From the NCBI GenBank assembly GCA_002404395.1, contig DHJP01000067.1, positions 1-15,100 on the forward strand: a stretch of 15,100 nt of DNA, in the 5' to 3' direction. Under the pieces are notes generated by a model. The model was not told the origin of the DNA, did not search any database, and saw only the letters and a program-made list of their open reading frames with translations. This document shows positions 1-10,017 of the stretch, piece by piece (positions within the stretch are counted from its first letter, which is position 1; each line of letters opens with the position of its first letter). Both the position numbers and the translations under genes were made by a program. The stretch comes from Clostridiales bacterium UBA4717 (GTDB lineage Bacteria > Bacillota > Clostridia > Oscillospirales > CAG-272).

Positions 1-191
1 AATCCGAGGGCGTTATGACCTACACCTGCACTGTTTGCAGCACTGCCAGAACCGAAAGCATCCCGAAGCTTGCACATACTCATGCTTATGCGCTGACAAA
101 TGTCGCGTACAGCAGTGATTTTACCGCAATTACCTATACATACACCTGCGGAAAGTGCGGAGATTCATACACTGTAACCGAAAAAATCTGA
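1..191 (+). CDS. C-terminal end of a surface-type protein with CxxC motifs (partial)
   Basis: The open frame enters from the left edge (first full codon at base 3) and stops with TGA at 189-191. The visible 62 residues hold two short CxxC units, one reading YTCTVCSTARTE near the start and one reading YTCGKCGDSYT near the end, separated by a Thr/His-rich stretch (PKLAHTHAY). Small CxxC units of this kind are common as tandem repeats in long secreted proteins of Clostridia; that is family knowledge, not proof of function. The stop lies about 28 bases before the ATG of the next gene, so the two are probably co-transcribed. The N-terminus and any signal peptide or anchor lie outside the window. 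Function unknown. Confidence 0.6.
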   Translation, partial: SEGVMTYTCTVCSTARTESIPKLAHTHAYALTNVAYSSDFTAITYTYTCGKCGDSYTVTEKI

Positions 192-218
192 TGAATTTAT
201 TTGAGATGGATCCGAATA

Positions 219-671
219 ATGAAAAGACAATTTATCCTGATCCTTGTGCTCGCTCTGCTGTTATGCGGCTGTAATGCCGCATACGGCAGGTCGCCGTACA
301 AAACGATCAAACTCACGCAAGAAGAAAAAGATGTGCTTCGATTAATAGAATCGGATATTCATACCGTTGATGCCGAAAATCTCAGCGACACGATCGCCGA
401 CATCAATGAGCATCCGGACAATTACATCGGGCAGGTCTACTGCCTTGAAGGAATCTTTTCTTTACAAACCGTTCACGGTGAAGCTACGCCTTATCTGATC
501 CCCAAAACGGCGGAAGGCGCTGAAGCAGTCGGAATGCCTATCCGTTATTTGGAAAAAGAAGTGGAGGAAAACGCTCCGATCCGCATCACCGCAATTATAA
601 ACAGTGAAGCGCATGACGGACACTCGCACATGGTCTTAGAGACGATCACCGTTGAATCCGCACAGAATTAA
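219..671 (+). CDS. small lipoprotein, possibly OB-fold-like
   Basis: This encodes 150 residues from the ATG at 219; an in-frame TTG at 201 would add six residues (MRWIRI) before the basic MKRQ start. The N-terminus is a classic lipoprotein signal: MKRQ, a hydrophobic run (FILILVLALLL) and a lipobox LCGC with the lipidated Cys at residue 18. The mature part is mostly polar. It has a segment NPDN-type (EHPDNYIGQVYCLEGIF, with YIG and LEGIF) that resembles the opening strands of small OB-fold domains in Firmicute proteins of the DUF1980 kind; this is a weak resemblance by eye. The C-terminal part holds a His-rich stretch (EAHDGHSHMV). Ribosome site is weak (GATGGA at 205-210). The next gene starts 26 bases after its stop, suggesting an operon with the SLH protein. 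Ligand and function unknown. Confidence 0.72.
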   Translation: MKRQFILILVLALLLCGCNAAYGRSPYKTIKLTQEEKDVLRLIESDIHTVDAENLSDTIADINEHPDNYIGQVYCLEGIFSLQTVHGEATPYLIPKTAEGAEAVGMPIRYLEKEVEENAPIRITAIINSEAHDGHSHMVLETITVESAQN

Positions 672-697
672 ACGGCAAAAATTAAGGAGGACTCTTA

Positions 698-2395
698 ATG
701 TCAAAAACATTTCACAGTTGTAAGCTGATATCCGCATTGCTCGCGGTCTTAATGCTTATCTCGCTGATTCCCGTATATGCCGCCGACTCTTTTACGGTTA
801 CTTTTCTGATTCCGAAAGCAGACGGAAGCACAGAACAGTATCAGATCGAAGTCATTCAAGGAAATGCTATCGGCGAATCGAATATGCCTGCCGCGCCCGA
901 GCTGCCGACCCGCAGTTTTGACGGTTGGTACTGTAAGGGTGTGGAAGTAACTGCAGAAACTATTCCCACCGAAGATATGTATGTAGCGGCAAAATTCAGC
1001 GAAAAAGGAACAAGCTTCAAAGTCGTTTTCTATGTTCCGGACGCTGATTCAGGCGACGCAACAGCCGTAGAAGTAAATGTTCCGGAAAATACGGCAATCG
1101 GAGCCGAAAACATTCCGAATGTTCCGGCAATCGACGGCAAATACTTCATCGGTTGGTTTTCAGCGGGAAATGAAGTAACTGCCGACACAATACCCGAATC
1201 GGATATGAACGTATATGCAAAATACGGTACATATTCCAAAATCGAGATCTCCGAGATCGCTCCGATCTCAAATGTCGCAAACGGAGCCGACCTTGAAAAT
1301 ATCGGGCTGCCCGAGTCGGTAGAAATCACGCTGCCCGACGGCTCCAAGTACACTGCCGGCATCGAGTGGGACCTTGTAAACGCCGACTACAACAAGTCTT
1401 CAAAATATGAACAAAGCTTCAAGCTCTACGGTAGGCTTACAGCACTTCCCGAAGGCATCGTACCTGAAGACGATACCGTTTCTATAGATATAACGGTTAT
1501 CGCCGCAAAGAAGAAACCCCACATTGAGGTCGCGGATACCGAATTTATTGTTACTTCAAGTGCCGGTGAGGGCGGAACGATCATACCGTCCGGCGAAAAT
1601 TCGGTCAAGCGCGGCGCAAAGATAACTTTCACAATCGCCGCAAACGAAGGCTATGAGATCAAAACGATCACAGTTAACGGCGAAGAGATCGAGCCTACCG
1701 AAGAATACACCTTCAAAAGAGTATATTCGGATCAGAGCATAAGCGTTACCTTCGCAAAATCGAAAGCGGCAGAAGAGACGGTAATTCCGACGGAAACCGA
1801 CGAAAAGGAACCCGATACCGATACCAAGGTCAATCCGTTTACCGACGTGAGCGAATCCGACAGTTATTACGACGCGGTCAGCTTCGTATATGAAAACGAC
1901 CTTTTCAAGGGGACTTCGGAAACCGAATTTTCCCCGATGGTAACCATGTCGCGCGCAATGTTCGTCACTGTTCTCGGAAGACTTGCAAAAGTCGATGTGA
2001 ACAGCTATACCGAAGCTTCATTTAACGACGTGGCTGCTGATTCGTACTATGCGAAATATGTTACATGGGCTGCCGAAAAAGGTATCGCAAACGGATACGG
2101 TGAAGGAATATTCGGTCCCGATGACGAAGTAACTATTGAACAGGCAATCGTATTTATTGCCAGATTTGCTAAGCTTTACGGAATCGAAACTACCGAATCA
2201 GACATTGATTTCAGCGCATGGTCGGATATAAACAATGTTTCCGAATGGTCAATGCTCGAAGTGCTTTGGGCTTTGGAAAATAAAATTTATTCTCCCGAAA
2301 ACCAAATGCTGAATCCGCAGGGCGCGGCAGCAAGATACATTGTTGCCGAAATGCTTTGCAACTTCTGCAACGCTTATGAAACAGACAATCGATAA
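698..2395 (+). CDS. SLH-domain surface protein with InlB-like repeats
   Basis: This is a 565-residue exported cell-wall protein. A strong ribosome site (AAGGAGG, 684-690) sits 7 bases before the ATG. Residues 1-29 are a signal peptide (hydrophobic core about 10-27, likely cut after VYAA). Residues about 31-100 and 107-176 are two related beta-repeat units, each with an FDGWY/FIGWF motif followed by a TIP..DM..AKY end, as in Listeria-Bacteroides (InlB B) repeats. Residues about 180-270 look like a bacterial Ig-like domain. Residues about 282-353 (GGTIIPSG...NEGYEIKTITVNG) match the divergent InlB B-repeat pattern. After an acidic Glu/Thr/Asp linker, residues about 379-430 and 440-495 are SLH domains (NPFTDVSES..., SFNDVAADSYYAKYV); residues about 505-557 are a degenerate third one. 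SLH domains bind pyruvylated wall polymers, so this is probably displayed on the cell surface. The ligand is unknown. Confidence 0.88.
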   Translation: MSKTFHSCKLISALLAVLMLISLIPVYAADSFTVTFLIPKADGSTEQYQIEVIQGNAIGESNMPAAPELPTRSFDGWYCKGVEVTAETIPTEDMYVAAKFSEKGTSFKVVFYVPDADSGDATAVEVNVPENTAIGAENIPNVPAIDGKYFIGWFSAGNEVTADTIPESDMNVYAKYGTYSKIEISEIAPISNVANGADLENIGLPESVEITLPDGSKYTAGIEWDLVNADYNKSSKYEQSFKLYGRLTALPEGIVPEDDTVSIDITVIAAKKKPHIEVADTEFIVTSSAGEGGTIIPSGENSVKRGAKITFTIAANEGYEIKTITVNGEEIEPTEEYTFKRVYSDQSISVTFAKSKAAEETVIPTETDEKEPDTDTKVNPFTDVSESDSYYDAVSFVYENDLFKGTSETEFSPMVTMSRAMFVTVLGRLAKVDVNSYTEASFNDVAADSYYAKYVTWAAEKGIANGYGEGIFGPDDEVTIEQAIVFIARFAKLYGIETTESDIDFSAWSDINNVSEWSMLEVLWALENKIYSPENQMLNPQGAAARYIVAEMLCNFCNAYETDNR

Positions 2396-2402
2396 GTAGC
2401 AC

Positions 2403-2458
2403 AAAAGCCGTAAATGCACTGCTTCTTTCAGGAAGGCGCAGGCATTTACGGCTTTTTT
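2403..2458. terminator. bidirectional intrinsic terminator
   Basis: A perfect 15-bp inverted repeat (2403-2417 with 2442-2456, core AGCCGTAAATGC) with a 24-base loop is followed on the plus strand by TTTTTT (2453-2458). On the minus strand the stem is followed by TTTTGTGC. It sits between the convergent ends of the SLH gene (stop 2395) and copA (stop 2472) and can serve both. Confidence 0.9.
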
Positions 2459-2471
2459 CATTTATTTTGAT

Positions 2472-2681
2472 TTATACAATCTTTGTGACCTTATAATCCT
2501 TATCCTCGACCGCCTTTTTAAGCGTATCGTCGGATATTTGAGCCTTCAGCTCAACAACGGCAGTACCGGCTTCATGGCTCACACTCGCAGACTCGACCTC
2601 GCTTAACGCTTCAAGCGCTTTTTTTACGGCAGCTTCACAGTGAGCGCACATCATTCCCTCAATGTAAACAGTCTTTTCCAT
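2472..2681 (-). CDS. possible internally started CopZ-like copper chaperone (nested in copA)
   Basis: The last 69 codons of copA could also be made as a free chaperone. Codon 769 is ATG (minus strand, 2679-2681) and is preceded by AAAGGAG (2691-2697) with a 9-base spacer, a near-ideal ribosome site inside a coding region. The product begins MEKTVYIEGMMCAHCEAA, has a full beta-alpha-beta HMA length, and carries the GMxCxxC Cu(I) site. Free CopZ proteins of Firmicutes have this size and start. Whether translation really starts here is inference; the sequence shows only a good site in frame with the pump. The alternative is that it functions solely as a C-terminal domain of CopA and the site is a leftover from a once separate copZ gene. 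Confidence 0.5.
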   Translation of the reverse strand: MEKTVYIEGMMCAHCEAAVKKALEALSEVESASVSHEAGTAVVELKAQISDDTLKKAVEDKDYKVTKIV

Positions 2682-4985
2682 AACTTTTTTCTCCTTTGAA
2701 TTTTTATTTTGTTTTCCCGATCCGATAAAGCGGCGGTCATGCCGCGCGTTATTCGGATCAAATAAATTAAGTCTCAGCGCATTTGTTACCACCGATACGC
2801 TTGACAGGCTCATTGCCGCCGCCGCGAACATCGGACTCAATGTGATCCCAAACGGTATGAACACACCTGCGGCAAGCGGTATTCCGATGGTGTTGTAGAA
2901 AAATGCCCAGAACAGGTTTTCATGAATATTGCGGAGTGTCGCACGGCTCAGTCTTATCGCCGCGCATACGTCGCTCAGTCTGCTCTTCATAAGCACTATA
3001 TCGGCGGAATCAATTGCAACGTCGGTTCCCGCGCCTATAGCAATTCCGATATCCGCACGGGTCAGCGCAGGCGCGTCGTTTATGCCGTCTCCGACCATTG
3101 CAACCCTGCCCGAGGCTTGGAGTCTGCGTATCTCGGCTTCCTTACCGCCCGGCAGTACATCGGATATGATCTCATCGACCCCGGCTTTGCTTCCGATTGC
3201 TTCGGCGGTGAGTCGATTGTCACCGGTAAGCATCACGACCTCAATGCCCATATTTTTAAGCGCGCTTATCGCGTCGGCGCTGTCCTCACGCACTGTGTCA
3301 GCGACCGCGATAATACCGAGAAAATTCTTGTCTTCTCCGAAAAACAGCGGCGTTTTTCCCTCTCCCGAAAGCGACTCGGACATCGTCTTGGCCTCGCTCG
3401 GAAGTTTCATTGCACCCGAAATGAATTCTGCATTTCCGCCGATCAGCCGTCTGCCGTCTCTGACTGCCGTCAGACCGTTGCCGGGCTTTACGGCAAATTC
3501 GCCGACGCCTGCCGCTTCAAGCCCCGCCGACTCGCCGCGTTCAACGATCGCGCGCGCAAGCGGATGCTCACTGCGGGCTTCAAGATCGAACGCCGCCTGC
3601 AAAAGCACACGCTCGTCATTACCGCCGAAAGGTATAATATCGGTCACGCTCGGCTTGCCGGAAGTTATCGTTCCGGTTTTATCAAGCACTGCCGTCTCGG
3701 TCCGCCCGGTTGCCTCAAGCGAAGCCGCAGTCTTGAACAGGATTCCGTTTTTGGCTCCGAGTCCGCTGCCGACCATTATCGCGACCGGAGTAGCCAGCCC
3801 GAGCGCACAGGGACAGCTTATAACAAGCACCGAAATACCGCGCGCAAGCGCGAATCCCACGCTTTTTCCGAAAAAAAGCCATACTGCAGTAGTCACGAGC
3901 GCAATACCTATCACAGTCGGAACAAATACGCCCGAAACCTTGTCGGCGATCTTCGCGATCGGCGCCTTTGTTGCCGCCGCGTTGCTTACCATATCAATTA
4001 TCTGAGAAAGCGTCGTGTCCTTACCGACTCTCAGCGCACGGCACTTAAGATATCCCGAACGATTCAGTGTAGCCGACGTAACCGCGCTGCCGACACTCTT
4101 TTCGCTCGGAATACTCTCGCCGGTTATGGCAGATTCGTCAACCGCGCTTTCGCCCTCGATCACCTCTCCGTCGACCGGGATACTCTCGCCCGGACGCACG
4201 GTAAAAATATCTCCGATCCTGACCTCGCCGATCGGTACGTCGACCTCTTTGCCGTCCTTGATTATCGTTGCGCTTTGCGGCGCCAGCTTCATAAGCCCCT
4301 TAAGTGCATCGGTAGTCTTGCCCTTTGATCTGGCTTCAAGCGCTTTTCCGACCGTTATCAGTGTCAGAATCATAGCCGCCGACTCAAAATAGAACTCATC
4401 CATAAGCATAGCGACAGTCTCAAAATCGCCGCGCACCTGCGCTGAGGTCATCGCAAACAGCGCATACGTACTGTAAACAAATGCCGCCGCCGAACCGAGC
4501 GCAACGAGCGTGTCCATATTAGGCGCACGGTTCCAAAGGCTTTTAAAACCGCTTATAAAGAAGTGACGGTTGATTACCATTATTACTATAGTCAAAAGCA
4601 TTTGCAAAATTCCCATGGCAACATGGTTGCCGTCAAGAAACGGCGGCAGCGGCCAGCCCCACATCATATGTCCCATGGAAAAATACATCAGCACGATCAA
4701 AAACACCACAGATGTCACCAGCCGGGTGCGAAGTGCTTTTATCTCGGCAACGGAAGTATCTTCCGCCGTATTCGGCGCGCTTTCGCCGCTTTCGGTCGAA
4801 GCGCCGTATCCGGCTTTTTTTACCGCCTCAATAACAACGGATTCGGGCGCGCTCCCCTCCACCGTCATCGAATTTGTAAGCAGATTGACCGAGCACGAAT
4901 CGACTCCGTCAAGCCCCGAAACCGCCTTTTCGATACGGGCAGAGCAGGCGGCACAGCTCATACCTGTAATATTATATTTTGTCAT
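2472..4985 (-). CDS. copA: copper-exporting P1B-type ATPase with fused C-terminal CopZ-like domain
   Basis: This 837-residue membrane pump exports Cu(I) using ATP. Domains in order: HMA domain 1 with GMSCAAC (residues 8-14); paired membrane helices from about 88; actuator with TGES (288-291); CPC in TM6 (391-393), the transport-site cysteines; phosphorylation DKTGT (435-439); HP motif (474-475); TGDN (587-590); GDGIND (632-637); YN in TM7 (697-698) and MSLSS in TM8 (725-729). CPC, YN and MxxSS together are the Cu(I) (P1B-1) signature. After a basic linker (about 743-768) comes a second HMA domain with GMMCAHC (777-783), residues 769-837. That domain starts with Met-769, which has its own ribosome site (see separate entry). 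The start ATG at 4985 follows AAAGG (4995-4999) and lies 15 bases below the stop of the HMA gene, so the operon is tight. Confidence 0.96.
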   Translation of the reverse strand: MTKYNITGMSCAACSARIEKAVSGLDGVDSCSVNLLTNSMTVEGSAPESVVIEAVKKAGYGASTESGESAPNTAEDTSVAEIKALRTRLVTSVVFLIVLMYFSMGHMMWGWPLPPFLDGNHVAMGILQMLLTIVIMVINRHFFISGFKSLWNRAPNMDTLVALGSAAAFVYSTYALFAMTSAQVRGDFETVAMLMDEFYFESAAMILTLITVGKALEARSKGKTTDALKGLMKLAPQSATIIKDGKEVDVPIGEVRIGDIFTVRPGESIPVDGEVIEGESAVDESAITGESIPSEKSVGSAVTSATLNRSGYLKCRALRVGKDTTLSQIIDMVSNAAATKAPIAKIADKVSGVFVPTVIGIALVTTAVWLFFGKSVGFALARGISVLVISCPCALGLATPVAIMVGSGLGAKNGILFKTAASLEATGRTETAVLDKTGTITSGKPSVTDIIPFGGNDERVLLQAAFDLEARSEHPLARAIVERGESAGLEAAGVGEFAVKPGNGLTAVRDGRRLIGGNAEFISGAMKLPSEAKTMSESLSGEGKTPLFFGEDKNFLGIIAVADTVREDSADAISALKNMGIEVVMLTGDNRLTAEAIGSKAGVDEIISDVLPGGKEAEIRRLQASGRVAMVGDGINDAPALTRADIGIAIGAGTDVAIDSADIVLMKSRLSDVCAAIRLSRATLRNIHENLFWAFFYNTIGIPLAAGVFIPFGITLSPMFAAAAMSLSSVSVVTNALRLNLFDPNNARHDRRFIGSGKQNKNSKEKKVMEKTVYIEGMMCAHCEAAVKKALEALSEVESASVSHEAGTAVVELKAQISDDTLKKAVEDKDYKVTKIV
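2679..2697 (-). promoter_or_regulatory. internal ribosome binding site and ATG of the copZ-like domain
   Basis: Minus-strand AAAGGAG (2691-2697), spacer AAAAAAGTT, then ATG (2679-2681). It is as good as, or better than, the start sites of the operon's annotated genes, and it lies in the linker that joins the pump to the second HMA domain. Confidence 0.6.
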
Positions 4986-5000
4986 AGCGCAAACCTTTCT

Positions 5001-5360
5001 TTACTCCTTGATTACCTCGCCATGATAGCCGACTTTTTCGACTGCATCTTCAAGCACTGCGTCGTCGATCGGGCGGTCAAGTGAAATTTCGGCAGTTTTT
5101 TTGCGAAGATTCACTCTTGCCGACACGCCGTCAATACGGTCAAGCGCACGCTCGACCCGATTTCTGCAATTTTCACAGTGCATACCGTCGATCTTCATCT
5201 GCTTTTTTCCGATCAGCTTTCCGTCAAGCTTTTTGCGTTTGACGCGCACTTCAGACGCGCCGCCGCAGCAGCCGCCCTCACCTTTAAAATGGCGTATCGA
5301 CGACACCAATGCGATTACGACCGCAACAATTATTATCATCGGCAAGATCACGTTGATCAT
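5001..5360 (-). CDS. membrane-anchored heavy-metal-associated (HMA) domain protein
   Basis: This is a 119-residue protein between csoR and copA. Residues 3-20 form a single membrane helix (VILPMIIIVAVVIALVS), followed by a short basic/Gly stretch with CCGG (Cys 31-32) and a Lys-rich linker. Residues about 54-118 are an HMA fold with the metal site GMHCENC (Cys 62 and 65), which in this family binds Cu(I). Family knowledge suggests it holds copper at the membrane and hands it to the pump; that role is inferred from position. A G-rich ribosome site (AAAGGGGG, 5369-5375) precedes the ATG. The gap to the csoR stop is 18 bases, and to copA 15 bases. The paired CC at 31-32 offers an extra thiol site. 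Confidence 0.88.
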   Translation of the reverse strand: MINVILPMIIIVAVVIALVSSIRHFKGEGGCCGGASEVRVKRKKLDGKLIGKKQMKIDGMHCENCRNRVERALDRIDGVSARVNLRKKTAEISLDRPIDDAVLEDAVEKVGYHGEVIKE

Positions 5361-5378
5361 ATTATTACCCCCTTTGCC

Positions 5379-5687
5379 TTATTTCATGAGTTTTTGCAAT
5401 GTGAGAACCAGCTCGTCGATTATTTCATCATTGCCCGCTTTAATATCATGCGTCACACAGGTCCTGAGATGATCGGCAAGCAGTTCCTTGTTAAATGCGT
5501 TTATCGCTGCATTCGCCGCCGCAGACTGTACGAGTATATCGGGACAGTACGCGCCGTCCTCAACCATTTTTCTGATACCGCGTATCTGCCCCTCTATTCG
5601 GTTCAGTCGGTGTATCAGCCGCTTGTACTCTTCGGGCGATCGCTCTTTCTTGCGCAAAGAGCAATGACAACACTTTTTTTCTTCCAT
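5379..5687 (-). CDS. csoR: copper-sensing CsoR family repressor
   Basis: This 102-residue, all-helical repressor controls the copper operon and itself. The core reads RLNRIEGQIRGIRKMVEDGAYC, the usual CsoR helix 1-2 region. The Cu(I) ligands match the CsoR fingerprint: Cys-48, His-73 and Cys-77, with the same spacing (25 and 4) as Cys36-His61-Cys65 of M. tuberculosis CsoR. RcnR-type nickel sensors use a different set, so copper is the expected ligand. Residues 5-9 (KCCHC) are an extra thiol/His cluster at the N-terminus, not needed for the known fold. GGAG motifs at 5692-5695 and 5697-5700 precede the ATG. It is the first gene of the operon and lies behind two CsoR-type operators. On binding Cu(I) the family releases DNA. 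Confidence 0.94.
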   Translation of the reverse strand: MEEKKCCHCSLRKKERSPEEYKRLIHRLNRIEGQIRGIRKMVEDGAYCPDILVQSAAANAAINAFNKELLADHLRTCVTHDIKAGNDEIIDELVLTLQKLMK

Positions 5688-5736
5688 AATTCTCCGCTCC
5701 GTTCATACGCTTTTGTGCCGCTTCGTCTTACGGCGC

Positions 5737-5753
5737 ATACCCCTCTCGGGTAT
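5737..5753. promoter_or_regulatory. CsoR-type operator O2 (over the transcription start)
   Basis: ATACCC-CTCTC-GGGTAT is a 6-5-6 inverted repeat with perfect arms. This class of C-run/G-run palindrome is the known type of CsoR operator. It lies over the predicted start of the csoR transcript, so bound CsoR would block initiation. Confidence 0.75.
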
Positions 5754-5757
5754 TATG

Positions 5758-5786
5758 ATTATATACCCCTCATGGGTATTTGTCAA
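5758..5786 (-). promoter_or_regulatory. csoR-hma-copA promoter, consensus boxes
   Basis: On the minus strand TTGACA (5781-5786) and TATAAT (5758-5763) are both perfect consensus, with an ideal 17-base spacer. The start is expected near 5750. A promoter this strong needs a repressor, which fits the operator that fills the spacer. Confidence 0.88.
5763..5779. promoter_or_regulatory. CsoR-type operator O1 (inside the promoter spacer)
   Basis: ATACCC-CTCAT-GGGTAT is again a 6-5-6 inverted repeat with perfect arms, sharing 15 of 17 positions with O2. It occupies the spacer between the -35 and -10 boxes. Its centre is 26 bases from that of O2, about two and a half helical turns. Confidence 0.78.
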
Positions 5787-5797
5787 GTCCTTTTCGC

Positions 5798-5834
5798 AAA
5801 AAATCCCGATGATCGGTTTTCCGATCATCGGGAT
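5798..5834 (-). terminator. intrinsic terminator of the beta-galactosidase gene
   Basis: On the minus strand a perfect 14-bp stem (ATCCCGATGATCGG, 5821-5834 with 5803-5816) with an AAAA loop is followed by five or six T (5803-5798). It begins 5 bases after the lacZ stop and ends 11 bases before the csoR -35 box. Confidence 0.92.
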
Positions 5835-5839
5835 AAGCA

Positions 5840-8905
<3,066 letters not shown>

Positions 8906-8923
8906 TCAAGTACTGTGACCGTA

Positions 8924-8964
8924 TAAAAAACGGCAGCTCCGTATATGATTTATCGAAACTGCCG
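8924..8964 (-). terminator. intrinsic terminator of the thuA-like gene
   Basis: On the minus strand CGGCAGTTTC (8964-8955) pairs with GGAGCTGCCG (8940-8931), ten base pairs including two G-U pairs, and is followed by TTTTTT (8930-8925). It lies 11 bases after the thuA-like stop and separates it from lacZ, so the two may be only partly co-transcribed. Confidence 0.78.
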
Positions 8965-8974
8965 CATAAGAGTA

Positions 8975-9715
8975 TTACTTGTTTTCCTCGGCTTTTATCG
9001 CTTCGAGTATCGAGCCTTCGCGCGGGCAGGTAGGCTTCGGGACGAGCGTATCGCAGGGAGCCGCCCAATATACCGCATTTCTGAGTATGTGCTGCACGGT
9101 CTTATCATGGAAGATCGGATTTCCTTCATGACCGGGCTGGAAGTAGAATATCTTTCCGAGTCCTCTGTAATAGCAAAGTCCGCTGCGGAAAATATGGCCG
9201 TCCTCAAACCAGCTTGTGAAAACAAGCTCATCGGGCTGAGGGATCATGAAAGGCTCGCCGTACATCTCTTCCTTAGGAAAGGTAAAATATGCCGGTACCC
9301 CCTGAGCTATCGGATGAGACGGGAGCATATTCCATACGATCTCGCGCTGATCGTCGCCCCAGACAAGATCGCCGGTCGTGCCGACAATAAGCTGGAACGG
9401 CTTTGACTTGTGCGCGCTGTGAAGCGGGATAAAGCCCATTCTTTCCGTCATTACGCGCTGACGTATCTTCTCAGCAAGCTCGTCGGGCACTTCATTATGC
9501 GCAATATGTCCCCACCAGAAAAGCACGTCGGTATCGTTAAGTAATTCATCGGTCAGAAAGTCGGGACCGTCAAGCGTTGCCGTTCTGACGAGCAGGTTCT
9601 CATCCTCAGAAAGAAAGTCCTTTATGCAATTATGCATACCCTCGGGGTAAAGCGCTTTGACCTCCGCGCTTGTTTTATCGTGTCTGCCCTCGTTCCATAT
9701 TGTAACCTTTATCAT
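8975..9715 (-). CDS. ThuA-like protein (trehalose-utilisation family)
   Basis: This 246-residue soluble protein belongs to the ThuA-like, class I glutamine amidotransferase-like fold. Family-type motifs: N-terminal strand VTIWNEGRHD; the TDVLFWWGHIAHNEVPDEL segment (about 60-80); HSAHKSKPF (about 98-106), where the amidotransferase Cys is absent; and the FYFQPGHEGNPIF end motif (about 190-205). ThuA was described in trehalose/disaccharide use in rhizobia; the exact reaction here is not shown by sequence. A good ribosome site (AAAGGAG, 9723-9729) precedes the ATG by 7 bases. It sits just upstream of beta-galactosidase on the same strand, so a glycoside-processing role is plausible. It is closed by its own terminator. 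Confidence 0.85.
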   Translation of the reverse strand: MIKVTIWNEGRHDKTSAEVKALYPEGMHNCIKDFLSEDENLLVRTATLDGPDFLTDELLNDTDVLFWWGHIAHNEVPDELAEKIRQRVMTERMGFIPLHSAHKSKPFQLIVGTTGDLVWGDDQREIVWNMLPSHPIAQGVPAYFTFPKEEMYGEPFMIPQPDELVFTSWFEDGHIFRSGLCYYRGLGKIFYFQPGHEGNPIFHDKTVQHILRNAVYWAAPCDTLVPKPTCPREGSILEAIKAEENK

Positions 9716-9736
9716 ACTGCTCTCCTTTTAATGCCG

Positions 9737-9762
9737 CCGACGGTGAAGCACGTCATCGTCGG
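9737..9762 (-). promoter_or_regulatory. 5' UTR hairpin of the thuA-like gene
   Basis: CCGACGGTGA (9737-9746) can pair with TCATCGTCGG (9753-9762) at nine of ten positions, loop AGCACG. It lies between the predicted start and the ribosome site. No T-run follows it, so it is not a terminator; it may protect or regulate the leader. Confidence 0.4.
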
Positions 9763-9801
9763 AGATTATAATTCGGTATCGTTCGTATTCTGCATAAGCA
9801 A

Positions 9802-9810
9802 ATTATACCA
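9802..9810 (-). promoter_or_regulatory. extended -10 promoter of the thuA-like gene
   Basis: Minus strand TGG-TATAAT is a perfect -10 with the extended TGn motif; the -35 position (TCTGTA) is weak, as is usual for extended -10 promoters. A second TATAAT at 9765-9770 has no good -35. The start is expected near 9795, giving a leader of about 80 bases. Confidence 0.6.
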
Positions 9811-9925
9811 TAACAATTATTACATACAGACGTTAAAAAGTCAAGCTTTTTCCGAAAAACGACGTCAAAAAATAAAAATATAAAACCGAGTGTTTCACGT
9901 GCACACCGACACGGGAAAAACGCTG
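9811..9925. other. AT-rich spacer between divergent promoters
   Basis: No gene is seen. It holds a short AAAAAG/CTTTTT repeat (about 9835-9851) and a CACGTG palindrome flanked by GTGT and ACAC (9890-9906) just upstream of the sigma-gene promoter, which could be an activator or repressor site. Support is weak. Confidence 0.3.
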
Positions 9926-9953
9926 TTGCAAAAATGTAAATTTATGATATAAT
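9926..9953 (+). promoter_or_regulatory. promoter of the sigma-factor gene
   Basis: TTGCAA (9926-9931), a 16-base spacer, and TATAAT (9948-9953) preceded by TGA (extended -10). The start is expected near 9960, leaving a leader of about 130 bases before the start codon. This is a housekeeping-type promoter. Confidence 0.75.
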
Positions 9954-10017
9954 ATAGTCGTAAAGGCACGCAGAAATACAAAATATCCGTGAACGCTTTG
10001 AAAATTTATTCTAATTT

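Noticed and set aside
2922..4328. 468-residue open frame on the plus strand opposite copA
   Set aside because: It lies wholly antisense to a clear copA with all pump motifs, has a Cys/Arg/His-rich, low-complexity composition, and has no ribosome site.
4815..4821. A7 run (A AAA AAA) near the end of CopA HMA domain 1, a possible E. coli-like frameshift site
   Set aside because: The -1 frame runs on for about 55 codons and the +1 frame for about 25 before a stop, so neither gives a neat CopZ-sized product; the C-terminal internal start is a better explanation for a free chaperone.
9890..9906. CACGTG with GTGT/ACAC flanks as a regulator site
   Set aside because: Arms are only four bases outside a six-base palindrome; too short to support a specific call.
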